Below, in pieces: positions 47,581 to 56,405 of a stretch of DNA of 64,000 nucleotides. Position 1 is the stretch's first letter, and the number at the start of each line of letters is the position of its first letter. The DNA comes from Brasilonema sp. CT11 (GTDB lineage Bacteria > Cyanobacteriota > Cyanobacteriia > Cyanobacteriales > Nostocaceae): NCBI RefSeq assembly GCF_017982655.1, contig NZ_JABXYX010000027.1, forward strand, positions 1 to 64,000, in the 5' to 3' direction. Under the pieces are notes generated by a model, which was given only the letters and a program-made list of their open reading frames with translations, ran no database searches and was not told the DNA's origin. Made by a program: the position numbers and the translations under genes.

Positions 47581-47594
47581 ATTTTCCTGCTTTT

Positions 47595-48404
47595 CTAATT
47601 TCTGCTGCTGTTTTCAGCGCGGTTTGGAAGGGGATAAGTTGTCCAAGTCTGTGGGGCATTTTGAGGTAAACCCATTAATTGCAACACATTAGCCCAATCT
47701 GCCTTTACTTCTGTATCCTGTGGATTGCTACGCTGAAGTTCAGCCAATGCAGTCAGTGTTTCATACCACAATTTGGCGTCAGTATAGACGGAGACACTCT
47801 GTTTCGGTGACGCTGCTTTCAACTGAGTGCTTAAGGCTGAACTCACAGGAATGCGCTGTAATCTTCCGTTGACGATCGCATCAGCAGCACGATTTTGAGG
47901 ATTGCAGATCGCAGAAAAAACCCAACGGTACTCGTTACCTTCTTTCAAAGCGGGTATTGCTTTTGGCAGTTGAAGGTTAATAATTCCTGGTTGCTGTTTG
48001 AGCAAAAAGGTTGCAGAATAAACTTCTTTGTCTTGGCTGTCGAGAAGAACGAACTCTGCATTCAAGCCAGAAACAGACAAGGAAGGAACATAAAACCAAA
48101 AGCTAGGACGTTCACTGATTGTTTGTTCAACGAAAGGAGTTCCTTTTTCGGTTGAGGGTACTAAAGCTATAATTTGTTGATTTAAATTAGAACAGCGTCC
48201 CCGTACGGCTCCTCCTCGCCGAACACCTTTAACGACTCCGCCTGGGCGAGTGCCAAAGAAAAAACGTTTTATTTTCTCAGTTAAATTCGGGCTGCGTTGT
48301 GATTGTTGTGCTTGGGCAGATGGTAAATTTAGTGAATGAGTTAATACTAAGCCCAGAATAAAAGCGAGGGTTACTTTTTGAGTCGTTGATATATATTGAT
48401 TCAT
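47595..48404 (-). CDS. DUF928 exported protein
   Basis: A 269-residue exported protein with a signal peptide (TLAFILGLVLTHSLNLPSAQAQ) and the DUF928 pattern: RRGGAVRGRCSN, LVPSTEKGTPF, RPSFWFYVPS, FVLLDSQDKEVY and GNEYRWVFSAICNPQNRA. It probably folds as a beta-sandwich outside the inner membrane. DUF928 genes are regularly found next to CHAT, TPR and CHASE2 genes in cyanobacteria, with no proven role. It is 39 bases after the CHASE2 gene and 14 before the TPR-CHAT gene, so surely cotranscribed with at least one of them. Confidence 0.87.
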   Translation of the reverse strand: MNQYISTTQKVTLAFILGLVLTHSLNLPSAQAQQSQRSPNLTEKIKRFFFGTRPGGVVKGVRRGGAVRGRCSNLNQQIIALVPSTEKGTPFVEQTISERPSFWFYVPSLSVSGLNAEFVLLDSQDKEVYSATFLLKQQPGIINLQLPKAIPALKEGNEYRWVFSAICNPQNRAADAIVNGRLQRIPVSSALSTQLKAASPKQSVSVYTDAKLWYETLTALAELQRSNPQDTEVKADWANVLQLMGLPQNAPQTWTTYPLPNRAENSSRN

Positions 48405-48443
48405 GATTTTTTATATTTATTTTCTTATATTTATTAATTATTG

Positions 48444-50144
48444 CTACATGCTCTGTTTGGGCGATCGCGGAAAAAAAGAAACAATATATATCACTACAAA
48501 ACTCGTACCAACCAAACCTAGTGCAGGTGGGATGAGTGGTATCCAAACACTGGCAACTGCGAAACTTACCCAACAGGTAATGTATAATACTAAAAATCCA
48601 CAACCTACGGCTATGACTAAGGGCTTGAATGAACGCCAGTAGCTAGCCAAAACACCGCCTATCAAAGACCAACTCCAAATCCAGAGAATTTCTCCACCTT
48701 GTGACCAAACAGACAAGAGTGGTCGTTTATTAAGTACAGCACTGACAACTTGACTTATCATGTGCGCGTGTACCATGACACCGTTGAGCGTACCATAGGG
48801 TGTAGACCAACGGTCATTAGCTCCTTGTTGCTCGGCGTAACTACCAATTAAGATAATCTTGTCGCGCACATCTTCATCTTGAAAGTTATTATTTAAAATG
48901 TCTTCCAGTGTTAACTCTTTGGCGACTTCGCCAGAACTCGTGGCGCGATAATTTAACAAGACTTGGAAGCCAGCAGCGTCTACGTCTTGATAACCTCCAG
49001 TAAATGGCTGCACTTTGGGGAAGACAACGTCTCCCAGTTGCAAGTTATTTCCATATGTGAGGGTATCTTGATAGTTACTGTTTTCTTTCAACTCCTGTTC
49101 TAAATAACGACGCGCTAGCATGAAGCTGAAAGATTCTTCTGCGCGACACTTAGCTCCTGGTACCCAATCTTGAAACATAAGATGACGACGCACGGTATCA
49201 TCTGTGTCTGAGACAAAATCACTAAAACTAATATTATCTGTAGACACTTCCTTTGGTGGATCTACTTCTTTTTGTGGATTTCCTTGCTCGTCGATTATGG
49301 GTACTTTGCAGACGGCAATAATATTGTTTTGTCCTAGTCGCTTTAAGAAGTCTGGTATATTAGAATCAGCAGAAAAGGGACGATATAAATCTATTCCAAT
49401 AAGTCTCGGTTTATGCTGCTCTAGTATTTGCAACAAACGGTTAAGAGATGGATCTCGTAATGAGCCTTGTCCTTTCTCTCCTCTTTTATCTTGTGCTAGA
49501 ATATCATCATCAGTAATTTTGACTATCAGCAGGCGTTTATCGATACCTTCATCAGGTCGGAGTTGGATGAAGTGGTCAAAAGTTTTCAACTCTAACCATT
49601 CAAATACACCAAAAAAACGCAGTCCTACCAATGCAACAGTGATTGTAAGACTCGCTGTGAACACTGTTTTTAGGTTAGAACGTCTGAGTAAGGAAAGGTG
49701 AATTCCCTTTCTTCGCCCTGGTAATGTAGCTTCAGTCACCCCACTTTCAGGCGGCAGTTGAGTGAATTGATTTGAATATTGTGTTGGAGGCTGGGTTATT
49801 GAAGTTGAGTAATCTGGTTCTGAGTTTAGTTCTAAGTTGTGATTAGGGTTGAGTTTATAGGCGATCGCATCTAATTGAGGTGCGTATCCTCCTCCTCTAA
49901 AAGCAGACTTGAGTTCCTCACAAAGTTTATAAACAGAGTTTTCTAATCTTCTTGTTTGTAATAAGTAAATCAGTTCTACTGCAAAGTCGTTTGGGGGAAG
50001 CAACCAGATAGCACTCAGATCTTCTGCGTTAATTCCAATTTCTATGCATAATGCTCTTCGTCTGTCGGGTGCAGCCCGTCCGCTTAATTGTAAAAATTTT
50101 CTGAGAGTTTCTATATCTGAATCATTCAGGTCTTCTAAAGACAT
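48444..50144 (-). CDS. Membrane sensor with N-terminal adaptor domain and CHASE2 domain
   Basis: A 566-residue protein. Residues 1-98 form a helical domain (LNDSDIETLRKFLQLSGRAA, then RRRALCIEIGINAEDLSAIW, NDFAVELIYLLQTRRLE) that closely matches the C-terminal domain of the CHAT protein encoded upstream. A linker and membrane segment (about 168-188) lead to a CHASE2 extracytoplasmic sensor (about 190-450, RLLIVKITDDDILAQDKRG, GIDLYRPF, ILIGSYAEQQGANDRWSTPYG), then three membrane helices at the C-terminus. No kinase or cyclase output is present, so the N-terminal domain is the likely cytoplasmic output, working by contact with the CHAT protein. Ligand is unknown. Confidence 0.87.
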   Translation of the reverse strand: MSLEDLNDSDIETLRKFLQLSGRAAPDRRRALCIEIGINAEDLSAIWLLPPNDFAVELIYLLQTRRLENSVYKLCEELKSAFRGGGYAPQLDAIAYKLNPNHNLELNSEPDYSTSITQPPTQYSNQFTQLPPESGVTEATLPGRRKGIHLSLLRRSNLKTVFTASLTITVALVGLRFFGVFEWLELKTFDHFIQLRPDEGIDKRLLIVKITDDDILAQDKRGEKGQGSLRDPSLNRLLQILEQHKPRLIGIDLYRPFSADSNIPDFLKRLGQNNIIAVCKVPIIDEQGNPQKEVDPPKEVSTDNISFSDFVSDTDDTVRRHLMFQDWVPGAKCRAEESFSFMLARRYLEQELKENSNYQDTLTYGNNLQLGDVVFPKVQPFTGGYQDVDAAGFQVLLNYRATSSGEVAKELTLEDILNNNFQDEDVRDKIILIGSYAEQQGANDRWSTPYGTLNGVMVHAHMISQVVSAVLNKRPLLSVWSQGGEILWIWSWSLIGGVLASYWRSFKPLVIAVGCGFLVLYITCWVSFAVASVWIPLIPPALGLVGTSFVVIYIVSFFPRSPKQSM

Positions 50145-50159
50145 ATGATTTTTTTAAGA

Positions 50160-50660
50160 GGGTGTTTTAAAAGTCAACTTAAGCCTTGGCGAATGGAATT
50201 CGCGGCTACTAATAGAAAATCAAGCCTTGGCGAATGGAATTCGCGGCTACACAGGCAAAGTCCGCCTGCGCGGACTAATAGAAAATCAAAGTTTTTGTAA
50301 CCCTTACCTTGCAGGTAAAGTCTTGTGTGGATGTGGTTATAAACCGCCGATTTAATGTTAATTTTACATGTATGCTTAATGCCGTGCTCCTACAGGGTTG
50401 TGTGTATTGTATGCAAGTGAGATGGGAGCATCCCAAATGTGCAAATTGCCCGCAGACTGGAAGTCTGGACGCCAGGTGCTACCCTACGGGAAGCCGCCTC
50501 CGGCGTCTACAAGCCGGGAAACCCGTCCAACGCACTGCCTCGGCTATACAAACAAAGCCTGCAGAGGCAGGCTGTAATTAGTCCGCGCAGGCGGACTTTG
50601 CCTGTGTAGTCGCGAATTCTATTCGCCAGATGTTTTTGCATGCATTGGGATGCTCCCAGT
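50160..50660. repeat. Hairpin modules and mosaic repeats between the two adaptor-domain genes
   Basis: Left part: two copies of AGCCTTGGCGAATGGAATTC (50177 and 50223 regions), the second followed by CTACACAGGCAA and AGTCCGC/GCGGACT, then AATAGAAAAT. Right part, in inverse order: AGTCCGCG...GGACT, TTGCCTGTGTAG and CGCGAATT...CGCCAG (about 50580-50630). Between them lie GCCTGCAGAGGCAGGC and GC-rich mosaic pieces. The design is the same as at 31589-31718 and 33444-33555. Confidence 0.7.
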
Positions 50661-50683
50661 GAGATTCGTTATAAAGTTCATTT

Positions 50684-51616
50684 TCATAGAGAATCGGTAT
50701 GACAATTGAGTTTAGCTATAATTGCTCCTAATTTAGAACTATATCCTCCTCCTTTGAAGTCTGACTCCAGTTTTTTACAAAGTTTACAAATTGTTGTTTG
50801 TAATTTTCTTTTTTGTAATAAATCAATCAGTTCTACTGCAAAGTCATTTTCGGGAAGTACCCATATAGAACTTAGTTCTCCTGAGTTGATGCCAATTTCT
50901 ATACATAGTGATCTGCGTCTTTCTGATGCTGCGCGTCCGCTTAATTGTAAAAGTTCTCGCAAAGTTTCTATGTCAGAATCGTTGAGTTCTTGGTTGATTT
51001 CAACTGGAGGATTGATTTGCGAATTAACTGGTGAAGGGGATTTGTCTAATGTGTTATTTTTAGCTAGAACAGGAATCGTTCCTTGAGAAACATCTTCCAT
51101 TTGAATAGCAACTAAACCTTCCTCAAAAGCTCTTTCAATAACATCTTGACTATCTGGATTTTCGTACCCTAGTCCATCATAAAAGCCAATAGCAAATACA
51201 ATAGCAGTTCTGTCACCAATCGGCTGATTCATGCCAATAGTATAATTAATGTGTTGGCTAATTGCTTGGGCGGATTTTTCGGAATAACAAGCATTCAGTA
51301 ATACACACTTAACATAATTGGCGTGTAGCTTAAATAATGCTGCTAATCCCGTTGGTGATACGGGTTTATGGTTTTCGCCATCGTCTTCTAACACCAAACT
51401 ACCATCCTCCATCCCATGTCCACAAAAATGGACAATTTGAGGATGTTCTTGGGCGATCGCCCTACGAATATCTTGGGGACGTACAGCAGTTCTAATTTTT
51501 ATTTCAAACAAATCCCGTTTTACTGCCCGTCTAATAGCTTCTTCAATTTCCCGAATTTCTTTATCTAAGCGTAAGCCGTGGGGGATTGCTGTTAAGATTA
51601 ATACTTTTTGTAGCAT
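50684..51616 (-). CDS. CHAT-type peptidase with C-terminal adaptor domain
   Basis: A 310-residue protein from ATG 51616, which follows GGGAG (the frame opens 11 codons earlier). Residues about 1-190 are a compact caspase-like CHAT domain: KVLILTAIPHGLRLDKEIREI, catalytic His in VHFCGHGMEDG (about 67), Cys in VLLNACYSEKSA (about 110), then FAIGFYDGLGY. A linker of about 25 residues follows, then a helical domain of about 95 residues (LNDSDIETLRELLQLSGRAA to GAIIAKLN) shared with the CHASE2 protein, about two thirds identical by eye. It has no signal peptide and should be cytoplasmic. It heads the minus-strand cluster; 539 bases of repeats separate it from its partner. Confidence 0.85.
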   Translation of the reverse strand: MLQKVLILTAIPHGLRLDKEIREIEEAIRRAVKRDLFEIKIRTAVRPQDIRRAIAQEHPQIVHFCGHGMEDGSLVLEDDGENHKPVSPTGLAALFKLHANYVKCVLLNACYSEKSAQAISQHINYTIGMNQPIGDRTAIVFAIGFYDGLGYENPDSQDVIERAFEEGLVAIQMEDVSQGTIPVLAKNNTLDKSPSPVNSQINPPVEINQELNDSDIETLRELLQLSGRAASERRRSLCIEIGINSGELSSIWVLPENDFAVELIDLLQKRKLQTTICKLCKKLESDFKGGGYSSKLGAIIAKLNCHTDSL

Positions 51617-52025
51617 TGGCTGAACTCCCGTTACTGCCTTCTTACCCATTTAAACTTTGCATCCTAAACTCTTGTTTGGACAGTGCCGACAGTCCTGAGT
51701 CTTGTGGCAGCTTATTAACTGCTTCTACCTTTTTGTTACTCATGATACCATTGCTCATTGCCAGCGATAAGCGAAGTACTCTGGCATTAGCGGCAGCTAG
51801 ATTTAGTTATTTCTAGAAGATTTGTAAAGAAAAAATTAAAAATTTTGAATATTAAAATTTGGAATCTTACATTTTTGATCAAAAATTAAACAAACTCTCC
51901 AGCTTGTCTCCTTACTCGTTTCTTCTCTAATAAGCTTCTGTTTGCTCATTACTTTGTACTAAGTAAGACTAAATGATGATCCGATAGAATGCAAAGATAT
52001 GTAGCAGAAGCATATTTAAGCTCTT
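51617..52025. other. Divergent intergenic region
   Basis: Shared upstream region of the CHAT peptidase (minus) and the SagB-like gene (plus). Strongly AT-rich between 51805 and 51890, with ATTTTTGATCAAAAAT (51870-51885) as a perfect 16-base palindrome that could be a regulator site. No gene is visible. Confidence 0.5.
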
Positions 52026-53558
52026 ATGCCAGAACTACGTCAATCCATCGCTCAGCACTACCACGAACGAACTAAGTATGACCCGCAGACTATCGGCTCA
52101 AAGAATAAGGGCTTAAACTGGTCTAAGCAACCAGTGCCGTTCAAAGAGTACAAAATTGGCTCTACTTTTGACCTCAGGCCCTACATCCAAGAGAAAGCAG
52201 AAGCTTTTGTTAATCAGCCAGATGCACAATGGTGGCATAGGTTGTCGCGGCTGCTGTTTTGCAGCTACGGACTGACAGCAAAAATGCCTTCTATGGGAAA
52301 TACGGTATATTTGAGGGCTGCACCGAGTGCGGGTGGTTTGTATCCTGCGGAGATGTATGTTGTTTCTCGTGGCACTGCGTTGTTGCCGCCGGGAGTGTAC
52401 AATTACCAGTGTCGAACTCACTCTCTGATCGCTTGTTGGGAAAGTGATGCTTGGCAAAAGCTGCAAGAAGCTTGTTTATGGCATCCGACTTTGCAAAAGA
52501 CGCAGTTAGCAATTATTATTACTGCGGTTTTCTATCGTTCAGCTTGGCGATATGAAGATAGAGCTTACCGAAGAATTTTTTTGGATACAGGACACCTGTT
52601 AGGTAATATCGAGTTAGCTGGCGCTATGACTCAATATCGCCCTCACCTGATTGGTGGCTTTGTAGATGAGGCGGTGAATGAATTGCTCTACATCGATTCT
52701 CAACAGGAAGGTGCGATCGCTGTTCTGCCCCTAGCAGACTTGCTGGATATTAAGCAAAACATACTCACAGGACCAACAGCTTTACCCTCTGCAACAGAAA
52801 CTAACTATCCTGATATTCCCGATGGTAAACTCCTGAAATATTTTCATGACTGCACGCAAATTCCACCAGGAACAACCGGTAAACTCACTTCACCTGAAGT
52901 CAAACAAGAAAAATCTTTAGAGGATAAATATAACTTCCCTTTCTGTGAAAAAATCTCTACTGTTAGCCAACCTATCCACTGGGGAGAAAAACTCGATGGA
53001 TTAGAAGCGACGATTCTCAAACGGCGTTCTACTCGTGCTTACAGTGGTGATGATTTAACATTTGATGAACTAAAAGCTTTACTCGATTTTTCTTACCAAC
53101 CTCAACATTATGTTGACCAAGGTTTTGATCATTCGACTGATTACTTTGACCTAAATTTAATAGAAACATTTATTGCTGTTTCTGGGGTAGAAGGTGTTGA
53201 GGCAGGGTGTTACTATTATGCGCCCAAAGCACAACAATTGCGACAAATTCGTTTTAAATACTTCAGAAAAGAGTTACACTTTCTTTGTTTGGGACAAGAG
53301 TTAGGACGAGATGCAGCAGCAGTCGTTTTTCATACAGCAGATTTAAAATCAGCAGTCGCTCAGTATGGCGATCGCGTTTACCGTTATCTGCATATGGATG
53401 CTGGTCATTTGGGACAAAGGCTAAATCTAGCTGCTATTCGCCTTGGTTTGGGTGTTAGTGGTATTGGTGGTTTCTTTGATGACAAAGTGAATGAAGTACT
53501 TGGTATTCCTGCAGATGAAGTTGTGTTATACATGACTACGTTAGGAAGACCGAGGTAG
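52026..53558 (+). CDS. Double-domain SagB/ThcOx-type FMN oxidoreductase
   Basis: A 510-residue protein made of two nitroreductase-fold halves. N half (about 70-240): SRLLFCSYGL, LRAAPSAGGLYPAEMYVV and TGHLLGNIELAG; C half (about 325-508): ILKRRSTRAYSGDDLTFDELKALLDFSYQ, the usual start of SagB, and DAGHLGQRLNLAAIRLGLGVSGIGGFFDD. SagB-like enzymes oxidise azoline rings to azoles in peptide natural products, but many stand-alone cyanobacterial members lack a cyclodehydratase, as here, so the substrate is unknown. ATG 52026 after CTCTT has no clear ribosome site. Convergent with the ferredoxin gene. Confidence 0.88.
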   Translation: MPELRQSIAQHYHERTKYDPQTIGSKNKGLNWSKQPVPFKEYKIGSTFDLRPYIQEKAEAFVNQPDAQWWHRLSRLLFCSYGLTAKMPSMGNTVYLRAAPSAGGLYPAEMYVVSRGTALLPPGVYNYQCRTHSLIACWESDAWQKLQEACLWHPTLQKTQLAIIITAVFYRSAWRYEDRAYRRIFLDTGHLLGNIELAGAMTQYRPHLIGGFVDEAVNELLYIDSQQEGAIAVLPLADLLDIKQNILTGPTALPSATETNYPDIPDGKLLKYFHDCTQIPPGTTGKLTSPEVKQEKSLEDKYNFPFCEKISTVSQPIHWGEKLDGLEATILKRRSTRAYSGDDLTFDELKALLDFSYQPQHYVDQGFDHSTDYFDLNLIETFIAVSGVEGVEAGCYYYAPKAQQLRQIRFKYFRKELHFLCLGQELGRDAAAVVFHTADLKSAVAQYGDRVYRYLHMDAGHLGQRLNLAAIRLGLGVSGIGGFFDDKVNEVLGIPADEVVLYMTTLGRPR

Positions 53559-53623
53559 TTTGCAACAGAAGTGGTGTGGGATTGAAGCCAGGATACCCAA
53601 TAGGGGAAAAAGAGGTTTTGTTA

Positions 53624-53944
53624 CTAACGACCACCTTTAAAAGGATTGATGTAAAGTTCATTCTGGCACTCTACACCCACTTCAAATTTACAATCTGAGC
53701 GAGGATAGGCAACGCAAAGTAGCACATAGCCTTGATCTGACTGTGCGGGTTTGAGGACAACTGTTCTAGAGTGATCCACCTGACCCTCAATCAAACGCGC
53801 CGCACAAGTGATACAAGCACCGTACCGACAACCCACAGGTAAGCGCAAACCTGCTTCTTCCACGGCGTCTAAGATGTATTGATTTTCTGCAACTTGGACA
53901 ACAAACTTGTCGCAATTAACAAGTTCAATTTTATATGTTTTCAT
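53624..53944 (-). CDS. Plant-type [2Fe-2S] ferredoxin
   Basis: A 106-residue ferredoxin from ATG 53944 (longer frame to 53995 would overlap the previous gene). The cluster Cys are in VGCRYGACITCA (C-x4-C-x2-C) and GYVLLCVAYP; TVVLKPAQSDQGY is the usual preceding part. The C-terminal VECQNELYINPFKGG is longer than in photosynthetic PetF, so it is not the main photosystem I acceptor. It lies 41 bases after the SBP56 gene on the same strand, so probably passes electrons to or from that enzyme. Confidence 0.88.
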   Translation of the reverse strand: MKTYKIELVNCDKFVVQVAENQYILDAVEEAGLRLPVGCRYGACITCAARLIEGQVDHSRTVVLKPAQSDQGYVLLCVAYPRSDCKFEVGVECQNELYINPFKGGR

Positions 53945-53985
53945 ACATATTTTTTCGGCAGGCAAGATGCCTGCCATATGCTTTT

Positions 53986-55338
53986 TTATATCCAAATATC
54001 AGAGGTAGAATCACCACCAGGATAGCGCATCTCATGAGCGCGGGATGGACCAGCTGGTTCCTTACCAAAGTCAACGAAGAAATTCTCGTTGATTTTCATA
54101 CCTCCGTTTTCAGTATCGCAGTCTATCTGCAACAAATATGAACCAGCCTTGGCTATGTCAGGGTAAAACTGATTGTCCCAAGTGCTAAACAGAGAATTAG
54201 TCACATAAAGCCGTTTGCCATCAAGACTCAGTTGTAGCATCTGCGGTCCACCACTCAGTTTATGACTTTGAACTTCGGCAGTTTTGCCTAACAAACCACC
54301 GACCCAAACTTGACCTGTCAGTTTAGGATGGGAGGGGTCACTGATATCATATTGGCGGATATCTCCGTGCAGCCAGTTGGAGAAATAGAGGTAGCGATCG
54401 TCCATCGAGATCAGGATATCGGTAATGAGTGATGGTACAGGAATGGGCCAGCTTTCGACTTCCACTGATGGTACATCAATCACTTTCTCAACTTGCCAAT
54501 GATCGTTAGACTTGTGCCAATGCCAAACATTACTGCTGAGTGCAGCACCAACAAACCCGTCAGTGCTATCAGGGTTATGGTGAAAGCGCACTTCTAAGGG
54601 GATGAGTCCTTCTTGACCTAAGTCAAAACTTTGGATAATTTCGTGTTTCGACCAATCCCAAAAATGCAGTTGGTGACCATAATTTCCAGCGGCTACATCG
54701 TTGAGGTCAAACCCAGGATAGTAGGTTTTGGGTGCACCCCACTCACTACTCACCATGATATTGTGACGCGGCTGATACCAAAAGTCGTAGTTGAAACGCA
54801 TACCGTCGGCTTTACGTTCCCAACGTCCAGCAATGTCAAAATTTTCATCCAGCAACAAAAAGCCACCTGGACCATTCCCTTCGCTATCACCCAACATGGA
54901 AATCATCACATGACCATCAGCTAGACAATGTACGGTATGAGGGGCTGTCAAATTGGTTTTTTCCTTGATTTCCTCCGGTTCAATAACTTTGTGAAGTTTC
55001 GGTGCTTTGATATCTGCTGTATCTACAATGTGAATTCTGCTGGAACGTTGACCAGGAATCACCATAAAACGCCGAGATTTACTAGCATCGCCGTGACAAG
55101 AACTACAAGCATTCCAGCCGAAATGGTGGAGTTCATCGCCAACATAAGGCATTGGCAGGCGGTGAATCACTTGGGCGTATGTGGGAGAGTTGGGATCAAC
55201 GTCTACGGTTGCAAGATAATCTGGTTCAACAATACTTGAACCTGTGTAGAGTGCAACTGTATATAGTACCTTTTCACGTTCTGCTTTTGTTGCTGCTTCA
55301 GGAGAAGCGTAGCCGGGACCACAGCAAGCATGAGCCAT
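53986..55338 (-). CDS. Selenium-binding protein 56 / methanethiol oxidase homologue
   Basis: A 450-residue SBP56-family protein. Seen: the N-terminal CCGPGYASP, the central [19 protein letters not shown] (with Cys pair near a metal site), [35 protein letters not shown] and SKHEIIQSF, typical of the seven-bladed propeller. Bacterial relatives are copper-dependent methanethiol oxidases giving formaldehyde, sulfide and peroxide; human SELENBP1 has this activity too. It is cotranscribed with a ferredoxin. The His residues (HHFGW, HCLADGH, RFHHN) are the likely metal ligands. Confidence 0.93.
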   Translation of the reverse strand: MAHACCGPGYASPEAATKAEREKVLYTVALYTGSSIVEPDYLATVDVDPNSPTYAQVIHRLPMPYVGDELHHFGWNACSSCHGDASKSRRFMVIPGQRSSRIHIVDTADIKAPKLHKVIEPEEIKEKTNLTAPHTVHCLADGHVMISMLGDSEGNGPGGFLLLDENFDIAGRWERKADGMRFNYDFWYQPRHNIMVSSEWGAPKTYYPGFDLNDVAAGNYGHQLHFWDWSKHEIIQSFDLGQEGLIPLEVRFHHNPDSTDGFVGAALSSNVWHWHKSNDHWQVEKVIDVPSVEVESWPIPVPSLITDILISMDDRYLYFSNWLHGDIRQYDISDPSHPKLTGQVWVGGLLGKTAEVQSHKLSGGPQMLQLSLDGKRLYVTNSLFSTWDNQFYPDIAKAGSYLLQIDCDTENGGMKINENFFVDFGKEPAGPSRAHEMRYPGGDSTSDIWI

Positions 55339-55399
55339 CGTTTTATCTCTCCAATAGGTTGTAAAAAATCATGATACGCGGTTTAAATAATGTCAAAAA

Positions 55400-56002
55400 T
55401 TATAACCAAATTTGTAAGCCTAATTCTTTTAAATATCTTAAGCCCAACACAATCTGCTGACGTCTACCCCAAACCTCTAAATCAAACCAACCGTCATTTT
55501 CTGGGTTGGTATCTAACACTGCTCCGGAAATGTTAACAGTTAATCCATAACAATAAACAAGCCCTGCAATAACTGGGTAAGACTGATAGTTTTGAGGAAT
55601 ACAAACTTGAAATTTAGCACGAGTGGTTTGTCCTTCTACGACATTGGAATCAGCTTTTTTGTCATTATCGTCAATAAGGTCACTCAAATTGTGATTTTTA
55701 CATAAAATCTTGAACTTTTCCTGATTTTCTTGGGCAATGCTTTTGATATCTAACTGCACAATTTCTATATTTAGTTCTTGAAGATAGGCAAGACCTGCTT
55801 CTACTGCTCTTGAAACTCCTTGAATTTCTAGGTTAAACCAACCGTCATCTTTTGCATGAGCTTCTAAAAAAGCACATGTAATATTGATGATTAAATCGTA
55901 ACGAGAAATCAATCGCGAGACAATTGGTTGACGACGGTAGTGCTGAGGAATCCTGATGTGGATCTGACTTAATGTAGAATTCAAAGTTGTAGATAATGTC
56001 AT
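55400..56002 (-). CDS. Protein with two NIL domains
   Basis: A 200-residue protein with two NIL-like (ACT-related) domains: residues 10-82 (IRIPQHYRRQPIVSRLISRYDL, then DGWFNLEIQG and AGLAYLQELNIEIV) and 128-200 (VCIPQNYQSYPVIAGLVYCYGL, then DGWFDLEVWG and LGLRYLKELGLQIWL). NIL domains usually sit at the C-terminus of methionine ABC transporter ATPases, where they sense methionine; here they stand without an ATPase. It may bind a sulfur amino acid or regulate a partner. It lies 61 bases upstream of the SBP56 gene, same strand, so all three may form one sulfur-related unit. Confidence 0.75.
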   Translation of the reverse strand: MTLSTTLNSTLSQIHIRIPQHYRRQPIVSRLISRYDLIINITCAFLEAHAKDDGWFNLEIQGVSRAVEAGLAYLQELNIEIVQLDIKSIAQENQEKFKILCKNHNLSDLIDDNDKKADSNVVEGQTTRAKFQVCIPQNYQSYPVIAGLVYCYGLTVNISGAVLDTNPENDGWFDLEVWGRRQQIVLGLRYLKELGLQIWL

Positions 56003-56405
56003 CTGCCTAATCCCTCAAAGTATCAGCAATTTTACTGAAGCTGATAGAAACTCAAGTTTTTCTATAGCCTTTACAATAAAAATATCTGTATATTGATAAA
56101 GCAACCGTATTTTATCATAACTCTATTTTGCATCTATTGAGTAAATCTGACTATCCGTAACATCTGACGCCCGCCTTAGAGGGATTTCGTCCATTTCGTC
56201 CTATCTCAATAACTGTAAGACTTTTGGGTTTTGCACTCCTCACTAGACTAAGGTTAAAACGTGATTGTTGATGGGTATGGGCATAGAACAGCCCCTGCGA
56301 AAATCTGTGGTTCAATTAACTGAAAATAGCTGTCAGGTCGCCTATCATTGCTGGATTGTTTAACGCGCAAACTCTCCTTGTTTTCTTAATTCATCTAAAA
56401 AATCT
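56003..56405. other. Intergenic, no gene seen
   Basis: Divergent region between the NIL gene and the flavin monooxygenase gene. No operator is recognisable. A short TCCGTAACATCTGACGCC stretch and TTTCGTCCATTTCGTCC direct repeat (56186-56202) are the only notable pieces. Confidence 0.45.

Noticed and set aside
50309-50581. 90-residue frame between CHASE2 and CHAT genes
   Set aside because: Consists of mosaic repeats and hairpin modules.
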